A DNA stretch of 34,625 nt, from NCBI GenBank assembly GCA_947566705.1, contig CANOLA010000030.1, forward strand, positions 1 through 34,625. The letters are read 5' to 3'. This stretch comes from an uncultured Lachnospiraceae bacterium. GTDB lineage: Bacteria; Bacillota; Clostridia; Lachnospirales; Lachnospiraceae. Under the pieces are notes generated by a model. The model had not been told where the DNA came from. It was given only the letters and a program-made list of their open reading frames with translations, and did no database searches. Below, one piece after another: positions 17,829 to 26,580 of this stretch (its first letter is position 1; every line of letters starts with the position of its first letter). A program made the position numbers and the translations under genes.

Positions 17829-18839
17829 ATGGCTTTATTTGAATCATATGAAAGAAGAATTGACCAGATTAACGCTGTGTTGAACAGCTATGGAATCAGC
17901 TCTGTTGAAGAAGCTGAAAAGATTACAAAAGATGCTGGACTTGACGTGTATGAGCAGGTTAAGAAAATCCAGCCAATCTGTTTTGAAAATGCATGCTGGG
18001 CTTATACAATAGGCGCTGCAATCGCTATCAAAAAAGGCTGCAGACGTGCCGCTGATGCTGCAGCAGCAATCGGTGAGGGACTTCAGGCGTTCTGTATTCC
18101 GGGTTCTGTTGCAGACCACCGCAAGGTTGGTATCGGACATGGTAACCTTGGAAAGATGCTCCTTGAGGAGGAGACAGAATGTTTCTGTTTCCTGGCAGGA
18201 CATGAGTCATTTGCAGCGGCTGAGGGTGCAATCGGTATTGCCGAGAAAGCAAACAAGGTACGTAAAAAACCTCTCCGTGTTATCTTAAACGGTCTCGGAA
18301 AGGACGCTGCGCAGATTATTTCACGTATCAATGGATTTACATTCGTTGAAACAAAATACGACTATAAAGAAGCAAAGTTAAACGTTGAGTACGAGAAGGC
18401 ATATTCCGACGGAATCCGTGCAACAGTTAAGTGCTACGGTGCGGATGACGTGCAGGAAGGCGTTGCAATCATGCATCATGAAAATGTTGGCGTTTCCATT
18501 ACTGGTAACTCCACAAACCCGACCCGTTTCCAGCACCCGGTTGCAGGTACTTACAAGAAAGAGTGCGTAGAGCAGGGAAAGAAGTATTTTTCTGTTGCAT
18601 CCGGCGGTGGTACAGGACGTACCCTTCACCCGGACAATATGGCTGCAGGACCGGCTTCCTACGGTATGACAGATACACTGGGACGTATGCATTCTGATGC
18701 TCAGTTTGCAGGTTCTTCTTCTGTACCGGCGCATGTTGAGATGATGGGCTTGATAGGTATGGGTAACAACCCGATGGTTGGTGCAACTGTTGCTGTTGCC
18801 GTTTCCGTGGAGGAAGCTGCAAAGGCTGGCAAGTTCTAA
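17829..18839 (+). CDS. GGGtGRT protein, function unknown
   Basis: The 336-residue protein is named for its diagnostic motif, GGGTGRT at about residues 259-265, in VASGGGTGRTLHPDNMAAGP. It is soluble, without signal peptide or membrane segment. Glycine-rich conserved stretches include GSVADHRKVGIGHGNLGKML and NPMVGATVAVAVSVEEAA. The family occurs in anaerobic Clostridia and some methanogens, usually directly behind a NifU-like gene as here, and its activity is not established. The coupling suggests it carries or receives an iron-sulfur cluster. AAAGGAG precedes the ATG and a terminator follows 31 bases after the stop, so the pair forms a two-gene operon. Confidence 0.88.
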   Translation: MALFESYERRIDQINAVLNSYGISSVEEAEKITKDAGLDVYEQVKKIQPICFENACWAYTIGAAIAIKKGCRRAADAAAAIGEGLQAFCIPGSVADHRKVGIGHGNLGKMLLEEETECFCFLAGHESFAAAEGAIGIAEKANKVRKKPLRVILNGLGKDAAQIISRINGFTFVETKYDYKEAKLNVEYEKAYSDGIRATVKCYGADDVQEGVAIMHHENVGVSITGNSTNPTRFQHPVAGTYKKECVEQGKKYFSVASGGGTGRTLHPDNMAAGPASYGMTDTLGRMHSDAQFAGSSSVPAHVEMMGLIGMGNNPMVGATVAVAVSVEEAAKAGKF

Positions 18840-18869
18840 AAATCAGATAAATAAAATAAATTTGAAAAA

Positions 18870-18905
18870 GGCGCTGCAATTTTTTAAATCGTAGCGTCTT
18901 TTTTT
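18870..18905 (+). terminator. Intrinsic terminator of the GGGtGRT operon
   Basis: GGCGCTGC pairs with GTAGCGTC (two G:U wobbles in plus-strand RNA) around a T-rich loop, followed by seven Ts to 18905. Confidence 0.85.
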
Positions 18906-18913
18906 CAATTAAG

Positions 18914-18942
18914 TTGTTGATTGAAAAAATACGTGATATAAT
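18914..18942 (+). promoter_or_regulatory. Sigma-A promoter of the lipase-like gene
   Basis: TTGTTG (18914-18919), a 17-base spacer and a perfect TATAAT (18937-18942) lie 38 bases before the ATG at 18981. Confidence 0.75.
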
Positions 18943-18980
18943 GGATGCAGAAAAATAAAATGTTACGTAGGAGAAAAAGC

Positions 18981-20324
18981 ATGAATATCCTGTCAAAACT
19001 GATGAATACACTGCTGATCCTGCCGGCTGTTAATGTATACCTGCTTTATAAAACGGGTTTACCTTTTCAGCTGGTTTTATTTAGCATCATAATACTTTTT
19101 ATGATAGCGGCGGTTCCGGTTCGTGGCAGATGCGGTATTAAAAGCACAAGACTCAGGCAGTGCCAGGCTGGTGTGGAATTGCTTTGGGCATTTCTGCTTT
19201 CAGTAAGCATTACGGCTGCTGTTCGTCTTTATCTGCTGTTGGCACATATGCATATGCTGGACTGGAAGGAATGGATTCTGGACTTACTGGTGGTTATTCT
19301 GGCGGAAAATATAGTATTCTGGAGCGGCATGGTACGTGTCTATATCGTTTCTGTCCAGCTGGCAGTCCGCTGGCGGGTGATTGCTGCCGTCTGCGGATGG
19401 ATACCTGTGGTTCATCTTGTGGTTCTGGGAAAAGTAATCCGGATTGTTTCTGATGAGGTGAAGACTGAAAATGACAGAATACTGTTGAACGAACAGCGTG
19501 CCATGGAAAGAATATGCAGTACAAAATATCCGATTCTGCTGCTTCACGGTGTGTTTTTCAGGGATTTTCGTTATTTCAATTACTGGGGAAGGATTCCTGC
19601 AGAGCTTGAAAAAAACGGGGCGCAGATTTTTTACGGCAACCACCAGTCGGCGGTAAGTGTGAAGGAATCAGCAGAAGAGATTGCATGCCGGATTCATGAA
19701 ATCCGTAAACAGACGGGCTGCGAAAAAGTCAATATCATTGCTCATTCCAAAGGAGGACTGGATGCCCGCTATGCCATTGCAAAGCTTGGGATGGCTCCGT
19801 TTGTGGCGTCACTTACAACAGTCAATACCCCGCACAGGGGATGTGAATTTGCAGATTACCTTCTGGAAAAAATCGGACCCGCGCAGCAGAACATGGTGGC
19901 AAAAGCCTATAATTCAACCTTGTGCAGGCTGGGCGATACCTGCCCTGATTTTCTTGGTGCAGTGGAGGATTTAAAGGCGGATGCATGTAAAAAGCGTAAT
20001 GCGGAGCTGTTTGAGGCAGAAAAGAAAATAGCGCCGGATGTATATGTACAGAGTATCGGCTCCTGTTTAAAGAAGCCGTCCGGCGGACGGTTTCCACTCA
20101 ATTTGTCAAACCGGTTTGTCCGTTATTTCGACGGGGAAAATGACGGACTGGTGGGAAGAAACTCCTTTGAATGGGGACACAGTTTTATCTGGCTGGAGGC
20201 ATCCGGGATGAGGGGGCTTTCCCATGGGGATATGATTGATTTAAACCGGGAGAACTTTAAAGGATTTGATGTCAGGGAATTTTATGTGCAGCTTGTGTCA
20301 GATTTAAAGAAACGTGGGTTTTGA
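18981..20324 (+). CDS. Membrane-anchored lipase-like alpha/beta hydrolase
   Basis: The product is 447 residues from ATG 18981, chosen for the TAGGAGAA 8 bases before it. About 155 N-terminal residues form four to five hydrophobic segments. The rest is an alpha/beta hydrolase starting at YPILLLHGVFFRDFRYFNYWG. The nucleophile is Ser256 in IIAHSKGGLDARY, where Ala replaces the first Gly of the usual GxSxG. Asp in GENDGLVGRNSFEWG and His in LSHGDMIDL complete a triacylglycerol-lipase-like triad. Whether the hydrolase faces outside or inside depends on the number of helices, which I cannot fix. The natural substrate is unknown; a lipid ester is likely. Confidence 0.8.
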   Translation: MNILSKLMNTLLILPAVNVYLLYKTGLPFQLVLFSIIILFMIAAVPVRGRCGIKSTRLRQCQAGVELLWAFLLSVSITAAVRLYLLLAHMHMLDWKEWILDLLVVILAENIVFWSGMVRVYIVSVQLAVRWRVIAAVCGWIPVVHLVVLGKVIRIVSDEVKTENDRILLNEQRAMERICSTKYPILLLHGVFFRDFRYFNYWGRIPAELEKNGAQIFYGNHQSAVSVKESAEEIACRIHEIRKQTGCEKVNIIAHSKGGLDARYAIAKLGMAPFVASLTTVNTPHRGCEFADYLLEKIGPAQQNMVAKAYNSTLCRLGDTCPDFLGAVEDLKADACKKRNAELFEAEKKIAPDVYVQSIGSCLKKPSGGRFPLNLSNRFVRYFDGENDGLVGRNSFEWGHSFIWLEASGMRGLSHGDMIDLNRENFKGFDVREFYVQLVSDLKKRGF

Positions 20325-20395
20325 TGATTCGGCATGTTTTTGCGGACTGTGATTTTTGCTTGCCTTTTTGCGTTATAGATGGTAGGATATGATAT

Positions 20396-20866
20396 ATGGG
20401 ATATATTATGGATTTACGTGCAGTCGTGGGGCACCGCCCCCTGATCATGACATGCGCGGGTGTGCTTGTTTTAAATGAATACAACCAGCTTTTACTGCAG
20501 AAACGTGCAGACAATGGTCTCTGGGGTTATCCGGGAGGTTCCATGGAACTGGGGGAAAGTTTTGAAGAGTGTGCGGCAAGGGAACTGAGGGAAGAAACCG
20601 GACTTGTGGCAAAAGAGCTGGTGCATTACATGAATATTTCAGGGGATGCTGTGCATTACTTTTATCCGAACGGGGATGAAATTTACGCGGCAGAAGAAAT
20701 TTTTCTCTGCAGGGCATATGACGGAGTTCTGCAAAGGCAGGAGTCCGAGGTTTTTGAACTGAAATTTTTTGATCTGGACGGACTGCCGTCCAGGGAAGAG
20801 ATAAATCCAAACAATTTTCTGCCTGTTGAAAGGATTGCGGGAGAGCATTGGAAAGCCGGTCTTTAA
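20396..20866 (+). CDS. Nudix hydrolase
   Basis: The product is up to 156 residues. The Nudix box GGSMELGESFEECAARELREETGL, here given in parts, is intact: GESFEEC, then RELREETG with the metal-binding glutamates. Nudix enzymes hydrolyse nucleoside diphosphates linked to another group. The aromatic-rich stretch NGLWGYPGGSME is usual for the family, but the substrate cannot be told. The start is uncertain: ATG 20396 has only a weak TAGGAT in front, and ATG 20408 (MDLRAVVGHRP) is possible. The cohesin-like gene begins 40 bases after the stop, on the same strand. Confidence 0.87.
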   Translation: MGYIMDLRAVVGHRPLIMTCAGVLVLNEYNQLLLQKRADNGLWGYPGGSMELGESFEECAARELREETGLVAKELVHYMNISGDAVHYFYPNGDEIYAAEEIFLCRAYDGVLQRQESEVFELKFFDLDGLPSREEINPNNFLPVERIAGEHWKAGL

Positions 20867-20906
20867 ATCCCTTCGGGCATTACAAACTAAAAAGGTGGGT
20901 GAGGTT

Positions 20907-22139
20907 ATGAAAATACGGAAGAAGGAAATTGCTGTATTACTTGCATTTGTTATGCTGCTTGGCTGTTTGTGCAATAATCCGGCGAGTCTGCGCGCTGAGG
21001 AGGATACAGAGACGGCACAGCCGACAGAAGTGGAAGAAACAAAAAAGGGAAAAATCGAGCTGCTGCAGGAAGGTTCCAGTAATCTCGGAGCCGGAGATAC
21101 GCTCCAGGTGAAGGTTCATATTTACCAGATGGATGTATTTGCAGGTCTGGAAGGGACACTTACATATGACAAAGAAGTGCTGGAACTGAAAGAAGGGGCA
21201 GAATTTCCCGTAATTCCGTATCCGGAAGTAAAAGACGGGACGGCAAACTGGAAAGCATCTGTTACGCCTTCGGAGACGGTGAATGCCGATATCCTGAAAG
21301 TAGAGTGGAATGGCGAAGCAGATCCCGAAGATTCGGATCTGGCAGCGGCGCAGAATAACGGGCTTCTTATTACTATTCCGTTTATTCTGAAAAAACCGGT
21401 TACATCCCAGAATATTTCACTTACCGGTGTTAAGGTATTTACAGACAAAGAGCACCAGGACAGTATTGTGGCAGATGATATTCCACCGCTTTCTGTTACC
21501 TTAAATGAACTGGAATTTAAAATGCCTGACGTTACTGGCTATGAAAAGATTCTGATTCCGTTAAATATCACAAAAATCAGTGCTGGTGTTACAGGTTTTA
21601 CCATCTCTGTTTCCTTTGACAAGGATAAACTTGTATATGACATTTCATCCCAGTCGCTTGGAAAAGACGCAGACGGCAGGATATCCTGGCAGAAAATTGA
21701 AACGGGCAGTGACGGGGATATCCAGTTAAAGTTTATTTCCTCCGAACAGCTGACAGAACAGGATACAGGTGAGATTTTCAATCTGGCATTTAAGCCGAAA
21801 GGAACGGTTAGTGCTGCAGAAACAACAAAGGTAACTCTTAAAGTTACAGCAGTTGATTATGCCGTCAGTAATCCGACACCTTTTTATTTAAGCAGTACAG
21901 AATGCACCGTAACACTGTCACCTTTAAACTTTACCCTGGGGGATGTGTCTGATGACAGTCAGATTAATCTTGTGGATGCAGTGATGGTATTAAAAGAAAT
22001 CCGGGGACTTAATAATCCGCCGTTTACTGAGGCGCAGAAGAGAGCTGCAGATATAGACGGGGACGGGCAGATTACACTTATGGATGTGTATAGGATTATG
22101 CAGTACTATAATGGTGTCATAAAAACATTCTCAAGATAA
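20907..22139 (+). CDS. Secreted protein with two cohesin-like domains and a C-terminal dockerin
   Basis: The product is 410 residues from ATG 20907 (site GGTGGGTGAGG upstream; the earlier in-frame start at 20826 lies inside the Nudix gene). A signal peptide is seen (KIRKKEIAVLLAFVMLLGCL), probably cut after SLRA. A lipoprotein reading at LLGC is less likely. About residues 40-165 and 195-335 are beta-rich domains like cohesin (LQVKVHIYQMDVFAGLEGTL, GVTGFTISVSFDKDKLVYD). The end, about 345-405, is a type I dockerin with two calcium loops, DVSDDSQINLVDAV and DIDGDGQITLMDV. Cohesin and dockerin in one chain suggests an adaptor in a cell-surface complex, but no catalytic partner is nearby. Confidence 0.82.
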   Translation: MKIRKKEIAVLLAFVMLLGCLCNNPASLRAEEDTETAQPTEVEETKKGKIELLQEGSSNLGAGDTLQVKVHIYQMDVFAGLEGTLTYDKEVLELKEGAEFPVIPYPEVKDGTANWKASVTPSETVNADILKVEWNGEADPEDSDLAAAQNNGLLITIPFILKKPVTSQNISLTGVKVFTDKEHQDSIVADDIPPLSVTLNELEFKMPDVTGYEKILIPLNITKISAGVTGFTISVSFDKDKLVYDISSQSLGKDADGRISWQKIETGSDGDIQLKFISSEQLTEQDTGEIFNLAFKPKGTVSAAETTKVTLKVTAVDYAVSNPTPFYLSSTECTVTLSPLNFTLGDVSDDSQINLVDAVMVLKEIRGLNNPPFTEAQKRAADIDGDGQITLMDVYRIMQYYNGVIKTFSR

Positions 22140-22180
22140 CAGCAGACAGTTTACCATTATATCAGAAACAGGAGAGACAA

Positions 22181-22693
22181 ATGTTTTGTACAAAATGTGG
22201 AAATGAGATTCCGGAAGGGGCGCAGGTATGCGGTTACTGCGGAACTGCAGTAAACCAGAATACTGCCCCAAACCAGAATGACCGGCAGGGCGGGATTTAC
22301 GGGGAGAGTGCGCCGTCCTATTCCGGACAGTCCCCGGAAACTAATAATTATACATATAACAATGGTTCTTACCAGAATATTCCAGGTGGAAACGGATATG
22401 GTACACCGCAGAATATGGACGGCGGTTCGACCGGACTTGCCATTGCGTCCATGATTCTTGGTATTGTTGCGCTGCTGGTTGGATGCTGTGCAGTGTATAA
22501 GGTGGTAACCATCCTTTGCGCGGTATTTTCCATTGTGTTTGGCGTTCTTTCCATGCAGAAAGGCCCGCAGGGAAAAGGAATGGCGATTGCAGGAATTGTC
22601 TGCAGTATTATCGCGCTGGTTGTGCAGATTGTCATTATCGCTATTGGCGTTGGACTGATGTCCGTAATTTTTTCAGAATTTGGCACCATGTAA
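22181..22693 (+). CDS. Zinc-ribbon plus two-TM (DUF4190-like) membrane protein
   Basis: The 170-residue product starts with a zinc ribbon, FCTKCGNEIPEGAQVCGYCG, with two CxxC pairs. A linker of about 50 residues rich in N, Q, G, Y and P follows. After it come two hydrophobic helices (GLAIASMILGIVALLVGCCAVY and MAIAGIVCSIIALVVQIVIIAI) around a short polar loop, as in DUF4190. Such proteins are common in Firmicutes and their role is unknown. AGGAGA lies 6 bases before the ATG, and the cohesin/dockerin gene ends 41 bases upstream. Confidence 0.82.
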   Translation: MFCTKCGNEIPEGAQVCGYCGTAVNQNTAPNQNDRQGGIYGESAPSYSGQSPETNNYTYNNGSYQNIPGGNGYGTPQNMDGGSTGLAIASMILGIVALLVGCCAVYKVVTILCAVFSIVFGVLSMQKGPQGKGMAIAGIVCSIIALVVQIVIIAIGVGLMSVIFSEFGTM

Positions 22694-22753
22694 AGTCTTT
22701 CGGTAAATACCGGTTATTTGTAACATAACCAAGAGTTATAATAAAGACAGAAC

Positions 22754-22782
22754 TTGACAAAAACAGCGAATAGTATTATTAT
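22754..22782 (+). promoter_or_regulatory. Sigma-A promoter of ilvN-ilvC
   Basis: Perfect TTGACA (22754-22759), a 17-base spacer and TATTAT (22777-22782) lie 56 bases before ilvN. The leader is too short for a T-box or a leader-peptide attenuator. Confidence 0.85.
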
Positions 22783-22838
22783 CTGTTAAAGATGTTTAGG
22801 TATAAGCAACGCGCATTTTTAAGAAAGCAGAAGGTTTT

Positions 22839-23345
22839 ATGAGAATGAGAAGAGAAGCATTATCTCTTTTGGTGGAAAACAATCCAGGTGTGACAAGCCG
22901 GATTTCCGGTCTGTTCAGCCGCAGAGGATACAATATTGACAGTTTTTCATCCGGTGTGACTGCAGATCCGAGGTATACAAGGATTACCATTGTTGCCAGT
23001 GGGGATGAACAGATTCTGGAGCAGATTGAGAAACAGCTGGAAAAGCTTGAGGATGTGCTTGACATTAAAAAGCTTGAGCAGGGGTCATCCGTGACGCGTG
23101 AGCTGATTCTTGTAAAAATTCGTGCAAAGGATACAGAGCGTCAGGCTGTTATGAATGTGACAGAGATATTCCATGGTAAAATTGTGGATGTTACGCATGA
23201 CTCCATGATGATTGAACTGGTGGGACATCAGAATAAACTGGATGGTTTCCTTGATCTGCTGACGGGATATGAGATTTTAGAGCTTGCAAGAACCGGGATT
23301 ACGGGACTGACAAGAGGCTCTCAGGATGTCCGTTTTCTGGATTAA
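22839..23345 (+). CDS. ilvN: Acetolactate synthase small (regulatory) subunit
   Basis: The 168-residue product regulates acetohydroxyacid synthase, the first shared step of valine, leucine and isoleucine synthesis. An N-terminal ACT domain (LSLLVENNPGVTSRISGLFSRRGYNIDSF) binds valine for feedback control. A second ACT-like C-terminal domain (GHQNKLDGFLDLLTGYEILELARTG) ends in the conserved RTGITGL. AGAAGG lies 5 bases before the ATG. The catalytic subunit ilvB is not in the window. ilvC follows after 85 bases, so the two form a partial branched-chain operon under the promoter at 22754. Confidence 0.95.
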   Translation: MRMRREALSLLVENNPGVTSRISGLFSRRGYNIDSFSSGVTADPRYTRITIVASGDEQILEQIEKQLEKLEDVLDIKKLEQGSSVTRELILVKIRAKDTERQAVMNVTEIFHGKIVDVTHDSMMIELVGHQNKLDGFLDLLTGYEILELARTGITGLTRGSQDVRFLD

Positions 23346-23391
23346 GGTGATAAGACGCAGACTGCGTTCCGCAAGGCGGGGTATTACGTAA

Positions 23392-24456
<1,065 letters not shown>

Positions 24457-24484
24457 AACTGGGAATAGTTAAAAATATGAGTGG

Positions 24485-24522
24485 AAAAAAGAACTTTGTG
24501 TGATGCAAAGTTCTTTTTTTTT
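24485..24522 (+). terminator. Intrinsic terminator of ilvNC
   Basis: AAAGAACTTTG pairs with CAAAGTTCTTT around a 7-base loop, followed by nine Ts (24514-24522). Confidence 0.92.
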
Positions 24523-24533
24523 GAACTGCCTTA

Positions 24534-24542
24534 TGGTACAAT
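24534..24542 (+). promoter_or_regulatory. Extended -10 promoter of the EAL gene
   Basis: TGG precedes TACAAT (24537-24542), an extended -10 arrangement. The position of a -35 falls in the T-run of the previous terminator and has no clear match. It lies 43 bases before ATG 24586. Confidence 0.5.
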
Positions 24543-24585
24543 GGAAGTGTAAGTTTATTTTATGAATATACAGTGGGGCGGAATT

Positions 24586-26487
24586 ATGAATATACAAAAC
24601 CAGCTAAGCGGAATGGCAATTATGGTGTTATTGTTTATTCTGTTTTTTCGGCAGAAAAGAGTGGGATTATATATTGAGCAGGCGTTTGTCCGGACGCTTG
24701 TGATAACGATGGCATGTGTAATTCTTGATATTCTTTCGGTGATTGCCATTTATTATAAAGACCGGATTCCGGAGGTGGTACTTGTACTTTCCTGCAAGGG
24801 ATACCTTGCAAGCCTTCCATGGGTGGGATTTGCAGCAAATACTTATATTACTGTGGACACATATTCTGAGAAAAACAGCAGAAAAAGGGTAAAACTTTAT
24901 TCTTTGTGTACCCTTGCACTTAATATTGTAGTATTTCTGCTGCCAATCCGCTACCATGTGGAAAATAAAAGTATATATACCAGCGGACCAGCAGTTACAT
25001 ATACCTATATAGTTGTCCTGGTTTATCTGGCTGGAATGCTGTGGCTTTTGAAGAAATACGGCAGCAGAATTGAAAGAAAACGGAAACGGGCAGTAGTTAT
25101 CTGGCTGGGATTATGGCTGGCAGCCGCTGTGGCACAGATGTATTTTAATAACCGGATTCTGCTGGCGGGACTTGCCTGTGGACTTGGACTGCTGGTGATT
25201 TACTGCTCATTGGAAAATCCGGAAAATAACATTGACTACCGTTTTGGCTGTTTTCACTATCATGCCCTGATCAGTTACCTTGACCAGTGTTATGAAAGAG
25301 GACAGTCACAAGGACTGATTTATCTGCAGATTGTTGATGACCAGCAGCATCTGGAACAGGAATATGTGGACAGATGCATGTATAAGATAATTCACTTTTT
25401 AAAGGATTTTCCAAAAGCAAAGATATTTAAAGGGATAGAACATGAACTTGCAATTATATTTCCGGATATGACATATATGTCAAAGACATTTACAAAGCTG
25501 CAGGATACATTCTATTATAACCAGTTTTATAATGTTGACGCAGTTGGTGCTGAAGAATTCCCCAAGACACTGTTCATGCTTTTTCCAAATACAGGACTGA
25601 TGAACAGCACGGAAGAAATTATGAGTGTCCGAAGACATCTGCTGATGGAAAACCGCAATATCATAAGCTCCCATGTATGTTATGTCAATGAACATATGTT
25701 AAAACAGATCAGGCATGCGGATGTGATTCGGGAGAAAATTGTTAAAGCTATGGATGAGGACAGGGTGGAAGTATTTTTCCAGCCGATTTATGCGGTTAAA
25801 GAACAGGAATTTACCTCAGCAGAGGCACTTGTCCGTATCCGGAATAAGGACGGTTCCCTTCTTTCACCGGGACAGTTCATACCAGTTGCAGAAGAAAGCG
25901 GGCTGATTTCGGTTCTGGGAGAACGCGTTTTTGAGAAGGTATGTGAATTCCTGCAGATAAATTCACCCAAAAAAACGGGGATTCATTATATAGAAGTGAA
26001 TTTATCCGTAATTCAGTGCCAGCAGAGGTTTCTTGCGGACCGCTTTATGGATATTATGAACAGATATGGGACGGAACCATGGTACATTAATCTGGAAATA
26101 ACAGAAACAGGGTCTGTCAGCGCAAAAAATACACTCCTTGAAAACATGAATAAGTTAATTGAAAAAGGAGTGTCCTTTTCACTGGATGATTTCGGAAACG
26201 GGCAGTCCAACCTGGATTATATGATTGATATGCCGGTGGCAATCATGAAACTGGATATGAACATGACGCAGGCATATTTTAAAGATTTAAAGGCAAAGTT
26301 TGTTGTGCAGGCAATTATCAAACTGGCGCATGAGCTGGATTTGTTTGTTGTGGCGGAAGGAGTGGAGACGAAGGAGCAGCTGGAGGAAATGACTGCATTA
26401 AACGTAGACTATATACAGGGATACTATTTTTCAAAACCGCTCCCGGCAGAAGAATATCTGCAGTTTCTTTCCGCACACAGGAAATAG
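24586..26487 (+). CDS. Membrane sensor with degenerate GGDEF and intact EAL domain (c-di-GMP phosphodiesterase)
   Basis: The product is about 633 residues from ATG 24586, with GGGCGGA directly upstream; ATG 24562 has no such site. Roughly 200 N-terminal residues form six to seven hydrophobic helices. A GGDEF-like domain follows, in which the active motif reads GIEHEL (about residues 283-288), so cyclase activity is unlikely. The EAL domain from about residue 395 has EALVR (Glu413), EVNLSV, LEITET, DDFGNG, MKLDM, AEGVET and GYYFSKPL. All the metal and catalytic positions I can recognise are intact. It probably hydrolyses c-di-GMP under control of a membrane signal. It is a single-gene unit. 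Confidence 0.9.
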   Translation: MNIQNQLSGMAIMVLLFILFFRQKRVGLYIEQAFVRTLVITMACVILDILSVIAIYYKDRIPEVVLVLSCKGYLASLPWVGFAANTYITVDTYSEKNSRKRVKLYSLCTLALNIVVFLLPIRYHVENKSIYTSGPAVTYTYIVVLVYLAGMLWLLKKYGSRIERKRKRAVVIWLGLWLAAAVAQMYFNNRILLAGLACGLGLLVIYCSLENPENNIDYRFGCFHYHALISYLDQCYERGQSQGLIYLQIVDDQQHLEQEYVDRCMYKIIHFLKDFPKAKIFKGIEHELAIIFPDMTYMSKTFTKLQDTFYYNQFYNVDAVGAEEFPKTLFMLFPNTGLMNSTEEIMSVRRHLLMENRNIISSHVCYVNEHMLKQIRHADVIREKIVKAMDEDRVEVFFQPIYAVKEQEFTSAEALVRIRNKDGSLLSPGQFIPVAEESGLISVLGERVFEKVCEFLQINSPKKTGIHYIEVNLSVIQCQQRFLADRFMDIMNRYGTEPWYINLEITETGSVSAKNTLLENMNKLIEKGVSFSLDDFGNGQSNLDYMIDMPVAIMKLDMNMTQAYFKDLKAKFVVQAIIKLAHELDLFVVAEGVETKEQLEEMTALNVDYIQGYYFSKPLPAEEYLQFLSAHRK

Positions 26488-26501
26488 AAGTATCCCCTGA
26501 A

Positions 26502-26531
26502 TTGACAAATTATGTAAACATGATGTAAAAT
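26502..26531 (+). promoter_or_regulatory. Sigma-A promoter of leuS
   Basis: Perfect TTGACA (26502-26507), an 18-base spacer and TAAAAT (26526-26531) lie 49 bases before leuS. The leader is far too short for a T-box riboswitch. Confidence 0.75.
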
Positions 26532-26580
26532 ATGGTGCGAAGAAAATATAATAAAAAATAGAGTAAAAGAGGCAGAAGAA

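Noticed and set aside
22712-22730. GGTTAT/ATAACC hairpin after the zinc-ribbon gene
   Set aside because: There is no T-run and the stem is only six AT-rich pairs; it may be chance.
23350-23375. Small palindrome ACGCAG-A-CTGCGT between ilvN and ilvC
   Set aside because: The foldable stem is four pairs with no T-run, and the downstream gene is clearly co-transcribed.
26532-26580. A T-box leader expected in front of leuS
   Set aside because: The region between the -10 and the ATG is only 49 bases, with no specifier loop or antiterminator.
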